From: Trypanosoma brucei gambiense DAL972
Taxonomy: Eukaryota; Euglenozoa; Kinetoplastea; Trypanosomatida; Trypanosomatidae
NCBI RefSeq assembly: GCF_000210295.1
Contig: NC_026743.1
Span: forward strand, 1,488,001 to 1,552,000
Direction of reading: 5' to 3'
Length of the DNA: 64,000 bases
Positions 39,747 through 49,717 of this stretch are shown piece after piece (the stretch's first letter is position 1; every line of letters starts with the position of its first letter). The position numbers were made by a program, and so were the translations under genes. The notes beneath the pieces are model-generated. The model worked only from the letters and a program-made list of their open reading frames with translations, did not search any database and was not told where the DNA came from.

Positions 39747-41819
39747 TTAGGCAGCGTAAATACCGTTTTTGAATGTCCCATCAAACACAGTGCCATCGGG
39801 ATAGCACAGACGGCCTTTCCCGTGCGGCCGGCGATTACACACGTCACCTTCATACATACTTCCATCGATAAATTGGATCTTTCCCCGCACATCTTTCTGT
39901 GTGCCACTACACCACTCACCAACATGTGTCACGCCGCAAGCATCTGTGAAGCAACCACATCCATGCGGCTTGTCGTTACGCCACTCACCGACGTACACCG
40001 AGCCGTCTGCGTACCGCAACGTCCCGCTACCACACCGCCCCCCGTTGGACCAGTCACCCTCGTAAACATCACCGTTATTGTACCTATAGTGCACAAACCC
40101 ATCCTGCGACGCTCCCTGATGCCAAAGACACCGCAAAACGGTTCCATCGGGGAAGGAAGCAACTCCCACGCCCTGTCGCTTGCCATCTAGCCATGTTCCC
40201 TCATAAATGTCTTCTGCCGAGCGAGATGTGCCATAGCTCTCTAGTTTTCCTAGAAGAAACAGTCCTTCATACTGGGTGCCAGTCTCTCCTTCCAGTGCTA
40301 TACCGTGGCCCACCTGGCGATCCCCCTTCCAACTACCTCTGTACATGGACCCGTTGCACCCTTGGTAATAGCCCTCTCCACAGCGAACGTCATCCTCAAA
40401 CTCTCCGTGATATGTTCCATCAACTGCACGTTGAACGCCCAAACCACAGCGCACCCCTTTGAACCACTCTCCGGCGTAACTTCGATTCAGGCCAGTTTCA
40501 ACAAACTTACCAAAACCGTGCCTCTTGTCGTCTTTCCAACTCCCTTCGTACTTGTCGCCATTGGGGTACGTACAGCAGCCGATACCCTCCCGACAAAGTG
40601 ACTCATCATTCCAGCCTCCGACGTACACCTCGCCATTGGGAAATGTGAACACACCCCCTTGCCGCTGTCCGTTTTCCCAGTCGGCTACACAAACGACGCC
40701 ATTTGCAAAAGTCAACTTCCCCTCACCGGTGCGTTTGTCGTCCTCCCATTTTCCAACGAAAACGTTCCCGGGGGCATCGGTGTGGGTACCATTTCCATGC
40801 CGGCAGCCCTTCGTCCACTCTCCGACGTAAAAGGACCCATCGGGATAGTTAGCTCTGACCTCGGGGCAAAGTTCATCATTCTCCCATTTTCCGGTCACCG
40901 CAACACCACTTGAGTACACAAACAACCCCTCTCCTGAGCGCACATCGTCCTCCCAATGTCCCTGATACCGTGATCCGTCAGGATAAAATGCCTTCCCAAG
41001 ACCATGTTTGTTGTCAAGGTGCCATTCTCCTTCGTAATGAAGGCCATTTGAGGTACAAAAGACGCCAAACCCCTCTCGCATACCTTCCTTCCACATTCCC
41101 CAGTACGAGCGGTCTGACCACTGGTAAACACCAAGACCCTCCTTCTTCCCATTTACCCACTCCCCTTCGTACACCTCAGCTGTAAGCAAAGGCAAGGCAA
41201 TGATGGACCAGCTGACCTCACGACGAGACACACCGAGTAGCGACGCCCTCGCCACAGGAGTTGCCTCCTCTCGGCGGTACGACCTCGAGTTTTGCTTCCT
41301 TAAACTATGTGCACTCCACCTCACTGCGCCCTCTTCAACATTACGGGCGTCTAATCCATATATTACACGCCCAAAGCCATGATAGTAGAAACCTAACCAC
41401 GAGCCGCAGTACAAAGATTTGTTGATAAGCGAATACCATTCCGCCTCGTAGCTGTCGCGAAGTGTCAGTTTAAGGCGGATGAAAGAGTTCCCGTTGTCTT
41501 CCACGTAACGCACAGCAAGGTAAAGAGTTCCAAGACTGTAGGAAGGATCCGCTGGGAGAATAGTTAACATTTTGTTCGGATCTGGTGAAAGGTGCTTCCA
41601 TACGGCCGTGTGCTTACTTGGATGCGGGTCCGTTGGACTCAGCAGCAGCACGCACCGCGAGGCCGTATTAAATTCCTGAAACTCAATCAACACTTGCGAG
41701 GGTTTTTCAAGCTTGATGCTAAAAAACAACGCCGGATCTGTCACCCCAATACGAACATCACATAACTCCGCGTCTGGTATAAGAGGGATGGAGATCTTAT
41801 CCTCCGTTACAGTTAACAT
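39747..41819 (-). CDS. MORN-repeat protein
   Basis: The 690-residue protein consists of about 22 MORN repeats from about residue 135 to the end (for example YEGEWVNGKKEGLGVYQW, YQGHWEDDVRSGEGLFVY, YVGEWTKGCRHGNGT, YEGSWKDDKRHGFGKF, YVGEWRNDKPHGCG). A loop of about 50 residues interrupts the first two. The N-terminal ~120 residues form a beta-rich region (FFSIKLEKPSQVLIEFQEF, GTLYLAVRYVEDNGN) that resembles a small beta-sandwich. MORN proteins form extended rods and often attach to membranes or the cytoskeleton; in trypanosomes MORN1 marks the hook complex near the flagellar pocket. This is a different, longer protein, so only a structural or scaffolding role is inferred. The start is a clear ATG. 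Confidence 0.9.
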   Translation of the reverse strand: MLTVTEDKISIPLIPDAELCDVRIGVTDPALFFSIKLEKPSQVLIEFQEFNTASRCVLLLSPTDPHPSKHTAVWKHLSPDPNKMLTILPADPSYSLGTLYLAVRYVEDNGNSFIRLKLTLRDSYEAEWYSLINKSLYCGSWLGFYYHGFGRVIYGLDARNVEEGAVRWSAHSLRKQNSRSYRREEATPVARASLLGVSRREVSWSIIALPLLTAEVYEGEWVNGKKEGLGVYQWSDRSYWGMWKEGMREGFGVFCTSNGLHYEGEWHLDNKHGLGKAFYPDGSRYQGHWEDDVRSGEGLFVYSSGVAVTGKWENDELCPEVRANYPDGSFYVGEWTKGCRHGNGTHTDAPGNVFVGKWEDDKRTGEGKLTFANGVVCVADWENGQRQGGVFTFPNGEVYVGGWNDESLCREGIGCCTYPNGDKYEGSWKDDKRHGFGKFVETGLNRSYAGEWFKGVRCGLGVQRAVDGTYHGEFEDDVRCGEGYYQGCNGSMYRGSWKGDRQVGHGIALEGETGTQYEGLFLLGKLESYGTSRSAEDIYEGTWLDGKRQGVGVASFPDGTVLRCLWHQGASQDGFVHYRYNNGDVYEGDWSNGGRCGSGTLRYADGSVYVGEWRNDKPHGCGCFTDACGVTHVGEWCSGTQKDVRGKIQFIDGSMYEGDVCNRRPHGKGRLCYPDGTVFDGTFKNGIYAA

Positions 41820-42327
41820 TTGACACTTCTCCTTCTCGGCACCGGCGACGGATATCTAAATATTTCGTGCTAAGCGTCAGAAAAAAGAAGGAGCAAAACA
41901 ACAGAGGTTTGGGAGTTGATAAAACAAAAAAAATGTAGGTAAGTAGTAAATAAAAACAAAAAAAGAGCGGTTTATCCTTATCACATCCACCGCACGCAGC
42001 TCCTCAGTTTGGTATTTATTTGCCTTTACCCCCGGCATGTAGGGATATCACCGCTCGCCACAACCGAGTATTCATGACAGAGACTCAACAACATATTGAC
42101 AATGATAGCAGTGACAATACCGGTGACGAACGGCAGAACAAAAATTTTTGTTGTATTTAAATAAGTGTTGTTATCAGCACACGCCTATTGTTATTGCTAT
42201 TATTATTATTATCACTATTTTAGCCATAAGAGTCAACAACACGTCAGTCATCCCCGCCACTCCTTTCCACCCCCTATAGCGAAACGTTTTCATGGGGTTA
42301 AAAAAGGAAGCCTGGCGGTAGTGTACA

Positions 42328-42358
<31 letters not shown>

Positions 42359-43406
42359 TTGTGGTGGGAGAAAGCTACATGCATAAACCGCACGTGGAAC
42401 GATGATACACCCAACAAACAAACAATTATAACAACAAGGAATAGCATTTCACGCACAAATATAGATGTCCACATAGAATAAACTTTTTAAAAAAATACTT
42501 AAAAAAACTAATTGTATGAATAACACATGAATTCCCTTTCCCCACCCTGCTCCAATGGATGCCCTCGCACTATCCCCGGTACAAAAGAAAAAGATAAAAC
42601 GAAAACCAAAAAACAACAACAACAATAACAATAAGGAAAAGAACAGATCACTCCCCACCCCCCTCAATCACCCTATTTCCCCTTCCCCAAAATGACCCCA
42701 AATACACGGCATTCGGTTCCCTACCAAAAGACCAACGAGAACCCTCAACATTCACACGACGCAAACGCAAACACAAACCCATATAAAGACAAGCATACGG
42801 ATAATGAAAGACATTTATAGTAATAATAATAAAAAACTATTGTCACGGACGCAATCAGCCCCACTACAACAGGGAGCAGAGTCGTCTTCCAACACCCAAC
42901 CACTCCTGAAAGAAAGAAAAAGAGAAGTCGCCCTCACATAAAACAATAATAAGTGGTCGGATGAAAATAAGAAGGGAAAAAAAAGAAGACGTGGAAAGAA
43001 TAGTGGGTAAAACGAGACATTTAAACGCGATAACCAGACGGAAAGAAAGGAAGAGATATATAAGAAACGTAGCGCAAACTAAGGGCTGGAAAAAGAAGAA
43101 ATGTCAATACTCGCACATTACTTCCGTCCCGGCACCCACACTTACAACCGATACGTCGAAACGCACCACAATAGACATAAACATTTAAAAAAGACATAAA
43201 ATCAAAACAAACTGGCCCTTCACCGGTACAACACGTGCTTGCAACCTGTACAAAAAAAAAAAATATGTATTAATGTACAGTCACACACACGCAAAACAAA
43301 AGAACCAATGCACAACCAGAGGTCGAGAACCCACAAAATGATCTCAAACAGCACAAACCAATTCACTGCATGACATCGAATTGACAACTTGACAACGATA
43401 AACTTT
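41820..43406. other. Intergenic region, 1.6 kb
   Basis: Holds the MORN gene's 5' region and the long 3' UTR of the GTPase gene. There is a (TA)13 run at 42334-42359, ATT triplets near 42197-42212 and many A-rich runs. Open frames are low-complexity or start without ATG. I see no gene. Confidence 0.6.
42334..42359. repeat. (TA)13 microsatellite
   Basis: Perfect alternating run in the gap between the MORN and GTPase genes. Confidence 0.9.
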
Positions 43407-44618
43407 CTACATGATTACACACGAACCTGTGCATCCCACCTCCCGGCGACGACCAGACAGCTCCCGCTTCATCTGACGTTCCAACCCACACGCGTGCACC
43501 TCTCCATCATGTGAAAGGCTACGAAGAAGCGTAGACTGTGTTTCCGTCTGATTTGGGGGACCTTCAGATACACAGTATCCATTTTCATGCAAAGCTGAAA
43601 AAGGTTCTGGCTCGGTCCCTCCAACCAATACAACATCCGAGCACCAGGGAGCACTCCCGTCTTCGCACTCTGTTGGTCCCCGCACGGCATCAACGGTATT
43701 TCTTCGGGCGGCGGAATTACGTCTTGATGCAACAGCGACACCCACCAAACTGGGAGTTCGCTTTACAACCACAGCACTCGGTGATGTGGTGCCTCCAACG
43801 GCAATATTAGATCGCTCCCCCAATGCTCTTATGGGAGAGCGCATACGGAAGAATGCACTGCCAGGTCGTCCGTCAAACGATGTAAAACACGGCGTCAAGG
43901 AAGGGGGTGTAGCAAACTCTATCGAGGAGGTCAAGGTTACCGGCGCGGGAAGTCTTCTCTTTGAGAAGTTACTTATCATTAGAATCATGACACGCAACGC
44001 ATGCAATACCTCATTTGTGCGTAACGCGGAAACTTCCACAACAGGAAGTGTAGAAGAAATCGCGTCACGCACCAGTTTGGCAAATCCCTCAGCCTCCACA
44101 ACCTTTTTCCTGTTCATGTGCTGCATCTTCAGCGAAAGTGCCGAGAGACATGACCTTGCAACGGCTTCCGCCTCTGGCATAGTGACCACACGACTACGAC
44201 GGTCGTCCCGCTTCGTTCCCACCAGCAGAATGGGCATCGCAGCCTTAACCCCAATATTGTGACGCGCTTCCCTCAACTCTTTTACCCACCCAACTACAGA
44301 TGCTAGGGACTCCTTGTCCGTCGTTGAGTAGAAAAGCAGAACACCGTCCGCGCGCGCGAGATAGAGCAACCGGTGGCGCACAAACGCCTCACTTCCAGAG
44401 GAGTCGCATAGATGCAAAACATAATTCCTGCCGTCCACTGTCGTTCTGTGTATAAACGTCTCCAGGGTCGTCGGCACGTAATCGCTACGGAATGTCCCTT
44501 TCATCACCTGGTCAATGAAGGTGCTCTTACCAACACGTTCACATCCAAGAACGACTACATTATATAACGTCGGAACAGAGGCGTATTTTTGCGCACTCCC
44601 ATCACCACGTAGGTTCAT
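43407..44618 (-). CDS. RHP: Divergent Rho/Ras-like small GTPase with C-terminal CaaX box
   Basis: The 403-residue protein has a GTPase domain at about 17-235 and a disordered tail. The P-loop is GCERVGKST (25-33), switch I has YVPTTLETF with the conserved Thr, switch II is DSSGSEAF, the base motif is GTKRD and the last motif is VSAL. TKxD and SAL are Rac/Rho-like. An insertion of about 25 residues lies between them. The Gly12 and Gln61 equivalents are Glu27 and Ser, so intrinsic or GAP-stimulated hydrolysis may be weak. The protein ends in CVIM, a farnesylation-type CaaX box. This fits the single divergent Rho-like GTPase reported in T. brucei as RHP, linked there to spindle formation; the name is from memory. 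The start is a clear ATG. Confidence 0.9.
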   Translation of the reverse strand: MNLRGDGSAQKYASVPTLYNVVVLGCERVGKSTFIDQVMKGTFRSDYVPTTLETFIHRTTVDGRNYVLHLCDSSGSEAFVRHRLLYLARADGVLLFYSTTDKESLASVVGWVKELREARHNIGVKAAMPILLVGTKRDDRRSRVVTMPEAEAVARSCLSALSLKMQHMNRKKVVEAEGFAKLVRDAISSTLPVVEVSALRTNEVLHALRVMILMISNFSKRRLPAPVTLTSSIEFATPPSLTPCFTSFDGRPGSAFFRMRSPIRALGERSNIAVGGTTSPSAVVVKRTPSLVGVAVASRRNSAARRNTVDAVRGPTECEDGSAPWCSDVVLVGGTEPEPFSALHENGYCVSEGPPNQTETQSTLLRSLSHDGEVHACGLERQMKRELSGRRREVGCTGSCVIM

Positions 44619-45028
44619 CCTAGAGGCTTCACAAGAGCACAGTGTAACAAGTTCGAGTTAAACGAGGGGGCGGGTTATGACCAACGCCATGAGCAGATGG
44701 AAAGGGGGTTCGTGCAGACTGAGTAAAATGGAAGAAAGAGGCATTAGACATATAAAGGATAATCCCACGTCAATGACAGAATATCAGGGTGTGAGGTGGT
44801 GATGCCTGAGTGATTCAACACCCCCGCAGGGAAGAGAAATTACGGAATAACACATGTAAAGGCATGCGGACAACAAATCCACCACCATGTGGCACGTCAA
44901 CAGTCACATCACAACCTGAGAGTGCATATAAACGAGCAAGCAACACCTCAGTGGATACACACTGTCTTGCAGCGGTTTCGTCGCACGAGCACTTATGCCC
45001 CAGAGTATACATACGCGGCAAGATATTC
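44619..45028. other. Intergenic region
   Basis: About 410 bases: 5' region of the GTPase gene and 3' UTR of the membrane protein gene. No gene seen. Confidence 0.6.
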
Positions 45029-46774
45029 TCAGAAGAACACACTCCCCATACCCCCCTCAAAATACAGGTGGTTATACTCTCGGTTGTTGTGACGGAAATT
45101 CTTCGCCACGAATGCAAAAAGAGCTTTAGAGGAAACTTCCCCCTGGACCCCATTCCCTTCAGAAGGATACCCGCTCGCAACTGGTAGCACAGGGCCTCCT
45201 GGCCCTGTGCTACCACGCACCTCCCCTTTGAGGAAATTCAGTGTTGGACACGGCATGTTCTCATCCTGGCGCAAGCAAGCAGCAACGTCCACAATGCGTA
45301 CCCACAACGAATACAAAAGTATCTCCTGGCATTCCTCCCGAGTCACTTGAGCGCCATGTCGCACGACGCCGTATTTCCACACATCATGCAAAGGATACAG
45401 CACATTACGGTAGAACCAGCTTCGATGGCGACTGCGCGCATACAGCGCTACGCGGTACCTCACTGCCTGGTACGCGCGAGTCATTCTGCTGTAGTACTGC
45501 TCGTGCACCTTGGGTCCCTCACTGGGCTTCGGTCTTGCATTCAATGTGGCTTGGTCGAGTCGCTCGAGCGACTCGCTAACCATTCGGAGATATAATTGTT
45601 TTGCCTCCGACGACGTTAGGGAGGAGGACGGTGCACCGTAAATCAGTTGAAGTTCCGCAACTGACTCCACATATTGCCGCACAAACAATCCATCGCTTCC
45701 GCTTCGCTGGACCACCAATGGGGCTGCAAGAAACAAGGCGAACGAAGCAGCACTACACGTTACTATGAACATGATAACAATGCGGATGCAATATGCGAGA
45801 AAGAGTCGAAATTCCCTGCGCATCTCAGAATCTATTCTCCCTACTTCAGTGACGGATACAGTAGAAGAGCTACAATTTGCCACGGCCACCGGTACGTCAA
45901 CGGGTGGCCAGCTTGGTGGTGGCTGGTGCCTAGAGCGGAGGTAGCCATTGCGACGTCTGCCATGCGGGTTGCTATTTTCCTTCGGTATGGGCGAGAGTTC
46001 GAGGGGCCCCAGCGTGGACCTCGAGAACGAATTGGATGACGGCGTTGCCTGGCTTGACCGCCCGCTCGTTTTGGGGGAGCCCACCCCCGCTGCGGGTGCA
46101 GTGCTCTTAAGGTACGCAATGGCACTGCGTGTGCTCAGAAAACTAAGATCACTGCGGCTTCCCCCGTGCTTGGGGCGCCTTCCGTCAGATGATTGCCGCG
46201 TGTGGAAGTGAGACTGCTTACTAGATGTATGTGATGAAAGAGCGCTACTACGTGAAGTCGAATGGGGAACCAGAGTGGTTCCCACTTCCAATACCCCGCA
46301 AGAACTTCGCACGTCCGGCACACTCCCACGAGTTTGAGGTAGTCCAAAAGAGATGGACTCACGAAGGTGAGAAAACCCATGAACCTCCAATTGCTCACTG
46401 CAGAGTGACGGCGAGTAATCAATAATGCCCTCTACAGACCGAGCACTTGCAGCTTTGGCTACCTGTGGTGAAACCACCGGCCGCTCCCCGGCGTCACTCA
46501 TCGCTAGTGCCCCCTCGGGGTGCTGAACCCCACTACTGGTAGATCCATGATTTGTACCACCACTGCCCAAGCCATCGCCTAATGATGCGCTCACCGATTG
46601 TCTAGAGGTTTTCGGTGTCCGCTCAAAATGAGGCTCCCTCTGTCCTTCTCCATCCTCCTCTTCAAATGCTTCATCTACTGCAGCATTGTGCAGCTCCAGT
46701 CGCCGCCGTGTCGGAGTTCTTAGAGGGGTGCTAGTACCGCTCCTCGACGTTCGTTTGGCCCCACTGTGAGCCAT
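45029..46774 (-). CDS. Membrane protein with possible degenerate J-like domain
   Basis: In this 581-residue protein the first ~300 residues are disordered, Ser/Arg/Gly-rich and with many SP/TP sites, so probably phosphorylated. A hydrophobic segment at about 325-357 (FRLFLAYCIRIVIMFIVTC) spans the membrane once or as a hairpin. The next region, about 370-447, reads like a J domain: LQLIYGAPSSSLTSSEAKQL, a helix to LERLDQ, a loop, then EQYYSRMTRAYQAVRYRVAL. The HPD tripeptide is missing, so it would not stimulate Hsp70 in the usual way. The tail is helical, then Gly-rich, and ends in VFF. The J-like reading is mine and moderate; otherwise it is an unknown membrane protein. A perfect DNA hairpin lies in the coding sequence at 45182-45215. 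Confidence 0.85.
   Translation of the reverse strand: MAHSGAKRTSRSGTSTPLRTPTRRRLELHNAAVDEAFEEEDGEGQREPHFERTPKTSRQSVSASLGDGLGSGGTNHGSTSSGVQHPEGALAMSDAGERPVVSPQVAKAASARSVEGIIDYSPSLCSEQLEVHGFSHLRESISFGLPQTRGSVPDVRSSCGVLEVGTTLVPHSTSRSSALSSHTSSKQSHFHTRQSSDGRRPKHGGSRSDLSFLSTRSAIAYLKSTAPAAGVGSPKTSGRSSQATPSSNSFSRSTLGPLELSPIPKENSNPHGRRRNGYLRSRHQPPPSWPPVDVPVAVANCSSSTVSVTEVGRIDSEMRREFRLFLAYCIRIVIMFIVTCSAASFALFLAAPLVVQRSGSDGLFVRQYVESVAELQLIYGAPSSSLTSSEAKQLYLRMVSESLERLDQATLNARPKPSEGPKVHEQYYSRMTRAYQAVRYRVALYARSRHRSWFYRNVLYPLHDVWKYGVVRHGAQVTREECQEILLYSLWVRIVDVAACLRQDENMPCPTLNFLKGEVRGSTGPGGPVLPVASGYPSEGNGVQGEVSSKALFAFVAKNFRHNNREYNHLYFEGGMGSVFF
45182..45215. repeat. Perfect 15-bp inverted repeat with 4-base loop
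   Basis: TGGTAGCACAGGGCC and its exact reverse complement flank TCCT, inside codons for about residues 520-531 of the membrane protein (GSTGPGGPVLP). The stem is two-thirds GC. Pairing was checked base by base; the outer bases beyond do not pair. Confidence 0.9.
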
Positions 46775-47739
46775 GGCGCAGAAGAGGTGAAAGAAGTATT
46801 TCTAATATGTCCTTAGACCGCAGACCGGCGGCCTTTCAAACGAATTTAGTGTACACGTGACCGAGGATCGGTCCGGCGTCAGATATTCCAGGCGTTCAAC
46901 GAAGCTTCCGTTCCGAGTTCCCCGGTAATCCGCTGCTCACTAGCCCTCCTCCTACCTCCGAAACACCTCCTCTGTTCTAGCAAAGAGGAGCCGTTTCTCC
47001 CACCGACCGAACCCTCCTGTTCTTTTGGGTCGATGCCACTACTAAGCAACTGAGTGCCCGGGCAACGCCTCAGCGTAAGATGATGAGGTGACGGCACGCA
47101 CAAGATCCGGCACGTCTAATCGCCGGCTTGTGACAACGCCTTAATTGAACGGAAAAAAAAAAGGGAGGAGAAGTACGTAAGAAAAGAAAGGGGAAGTGAC
47201 GTGAAAAGACTATCAATTAGCAAGCGTCAATGGAAGGCAAGTATTCGGGGCCAGGTGTGCAGCACACGTGACCAAACGTAGGATGACCGCGAAATATGTG
47301 CCTATTGTGTAGGTCGCGTGCCACGTTTTTGTCCACCTAACAACGAAAACAAAATCACTCACGTTAGCTGATATGGTGCGTAGAAAAACGAAACTGTGCA
47401 ACCTCAGGATCAAAAACATAGGCACAACCCAACCTAGAGCCAAGCACATACGCACGTCACACTAGAAAATTACCCTTGGCGTCAGCATGATCACCGCTGC
47501 TTACGCCCCTGTCAACAGCCTCGGTGCAAGCACCCAGATACTCAACGTGCATGGCACGAAACGGCTTCTGATTATTTATTATTCTACCGTGGAAGTTTTG
47601 CTGTTCTTAATTCCTCCGCTGGTTATCCGTTAAAAAAATTAGCGCCCTCAGCAGGTAAACCACGTCCGTTGTTTGCGTGCACAGGGGACTGCTGAGAGAG
47701 GTGTGAGCGCTTACAACAAGTTAACCCTTCGGGAGAGCC
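46775..47739. other. Intergenic region, 1.0 kb
   Basis: 3' UTR of HAS1 and 5' region of the membrane protein gene. A 78-codon hydrophobic ATG frame at about 47213-47449 lacks an upstream pyrimidine tract and is not called. A short T-rich tract lies near 47152-47162 (minus strand). Confidence 0.55.
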
Positions 47740-49554
47740 CTACCACTCACCACTGATGTTCTCCCGGCGCTTCTTCAGCGTAGTTTCGTTCAGCCTCCGC
47801 CTTTGACTATCCTTGGATTCCATCATCCGGCGGAATTCGTGCCGCGACTTCTTACTCATGTGCGCAGCGGACTGCGATAGATCCAACTTCAGCGGTGGTG
47901 GCTCACTTAGGGCGAAGCCTTTGGCGACTGCGGCGAGGTCGAGGTTGTGAATGTCAAAAACGTTTTTTAACTGAGAGCTGCTGTAGCTGAGCAAATAGCC
48001 CTCATACGCGAGGCGTGCGGAGCTGCGCAGGTAGTAGTTGGCACTCACAAGCTGCTCCAGCTGCTCAGCTACATTTCCCTTCACCTTATTAAGATCAAAT
48101 GTGTACTCACTCACTGACACATGGGCGTCGTCGTGCAGATACTTTAGAAACAGTTTCTCCTGGGGAAGAAGAAACATAAGAGCATTCCCTCTGCGACCAG
48201 CACGGGCGGTACGGCCAACGCGATGGACGTACTTGACGGGGTCGTCAGGTGGGTCAAATTGAACGATCCAATCAACCTGCGGAATGTCGAGACCACGGGC
48301 AGCTACATCTGTGGTAAAGAGCACGCCGCTAGGGGCGTTACAAAACTGCATGTACGTGGCCGAACGCTGGTGTTGTTTTTGTTTTCCGTGAAAGGCAACG
48401 CAAGGAACATCGATGTAGTTAAACAACTCGCAGTGAAAACTAACAGCATTGCGACTGCTGAAGAAAACGATTACTTTCTTCTTCAGATTCCGCCTGACAA
48501 AGTGATACAGTACAAGCAACCGCTGCTGTGAAGGACAAATAACATAACCCTGTTCCAACGTGTCAACGGTTGCCTTGTCCTCCTTACGCTTCATTGAAAT
48601 GAACAGGGGTGGTCGGTAGAACGACACGCGAGCCAACTGTTCGACCCTAGTTGTTTGAGTCGCAGAAAACAAGAACGTTTGTCGCTGCCTGGGCAGTAAA
48701 GAAACAATTTCTCGCATATCATCTTCAAATCCGTTGTCAAGCACACGATCCGCCTCATCGACGGCCAAAACGAGTAAATTCTTTGTTAACCAATCCGTTG
48801 TAAGCTTAAGATGATCCAAGAGACGCCCAGGGGTGGCCATCACAACCATCATGCCACTCACAAGTTTAAACGCCTCTTGCTTCCGACTTATTCCGCCTAT
48901 GCAACAGAGGAACGTTACCGATCCGTTAAAGTGTTTGAGCAGCTTCAGCAGCACTCCTTCAATCTGGAGACACAGCTCACGCGTTGGCCCAATGATGATT
49001 GCAGCCGTTCCGCTTCGCTGACGAAAACCCACGCGCGTGATGATCTCCACTATTGGGATAAGAAAAGCTAAAGTTTTACCAGAGCCTGTCTTTGCCTCTG
49101 CAAGGAGATCTCGACCGGCAAGGGCAGCAGGAATGCATCGTCCCTGAATGCCTGTCAGCTCCTGGAACTTGAAGTCATTCTCCAATGCAGTTACTATGTG
49201 AGGATTTAACTTCAGCGACCTGTAGTCGGAAACAGGGGGATACTTCTCTCGGTCCCTTGAAACTTTAATTGGCGGACCGTTGGTTTCAGGTTGCTCTAAC
49301 TTCCCCGGTTCCTCTTCTCGTTGCCTTTTACGACGTCCAGACGTTTCCCCCTCAACATCATGCATGGATGCCGCCTTTTCTTCATCCACTGGGTACTCCT
49401 GCTGTTCTTCCCCACCTTCTTCACCAACAAAGGTAAGGGTTTCGTCGTCCGCCTCAGTTGCTTGACTTATCCTACGTTTCGGGCGATGGCGTCGCATGCG
49501 CCTCCGTTTCTTCTCCGGTATCTCCTCCGCAGAGCCTACGTCATCCACACCCAT
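47740..49554 (-). CDS. HAS1: DEAD-box RNA helicase HAS1 / DDX18
   Basis: The 604-residue helicase carries all motifs: AKTGSGKT (I), PTRELCLQ (Ia), TPGRLLDH (Ib), VDEAD (II), SAT (III), ARGLDIP (V) and HRVGRTARAG (VI). Subfamily wording is that of HAS1: FLFSATQTTRVEQLAR, LEQGYVICPSQQRLLVLYHF, FFSSRNAVSFHCELFNYIDV, AFHGKQKQHQR and WIVQFDPPDDP. HAS1 acts in the nucleolus, releasing snoRNAs and assembling both ribosomal subunits. The N-terminal ~110 residues are acidic and basic by turns, with a nuclear-signal-like cluster KKRRRMRRHRPKRR. The first ATG is at 49554; the open frame before it has no ATG. Assignment is strong. Confidence 0.95.
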   Translation of the reverse strand: MGVDDVGSAEEIPEKKRRRMRRHRPKRRISQATEADDETLTFVGEEGGEEQQEYPVDEEKAASMHDVEGETSGRRKRQREEEPGKLEQPETNGPPIKVSRDREKYPPVSDYRSLKLNPHIVTALENDFKFQELTGIQGRCIPAALAGRDLLAEAKTGSGKTLAFLIPIVEIITRVGFRQRSGTAAIIIGPTRELCLQIEGVLLKLLKHFNGSVTFLCCIGGISRKQEAFKLVSGMMVVMATPGRLLDHLKLTTDWLTKNLLVLAVDEADRVLDNGFEDDMREIVSLLPRQRQTFLFSATQTTRVEQLARVSFYRPPLFISMKRKEDKATVDTLEQGYVICPSQQRLLVLYHFVRRNLKKKVIVFFSSRNAVSFHCELFNYIDVPCVAFHGKQKQHQRSATYMQFCNAPSGVLFTTDVAARGLDIPQVDWIVQFDPPDDPVKYVHRVGRTARAGRRGNALMFLLPQEKLFLKYLHDDAHVSVSEYTFDLNKVKGNVAEQLEQLVSANYYLRSSARLAYEGYLLSYSSSQLKNVFDIHNLDLAAVAKGFALSEPPPLKLDLSQSAAHMSKKSRHEFRRMMESKDSQRRRLNETTLKKRRENISGEW

Positions 49555-49717
49555 AGTGCAACTCTGCTGCCAACTTCCTGCCGTTACAAACTTTACACAG
49601 AACCCCCGCAAAAGTTCACCTTTTATTTAACTTTGCGTCTCCATCGGTAAGCGCGCAAGGTGGGGCACAAGGATACGCGTAGCAAGTAGAAAAACAAAAA
49701 TGGATACAATAGAGTAG

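Noticed and set aside
39747..41819. DNA-level tandem repeats in the MORN gene
   Set aside because: They are explained by protein repeats; bases have diverged between units.
47213..47449. 78-codon hydrophobic frame after HAS1
   Set aside because: No polypyrimidine tract upstream, and low coding likelihood.
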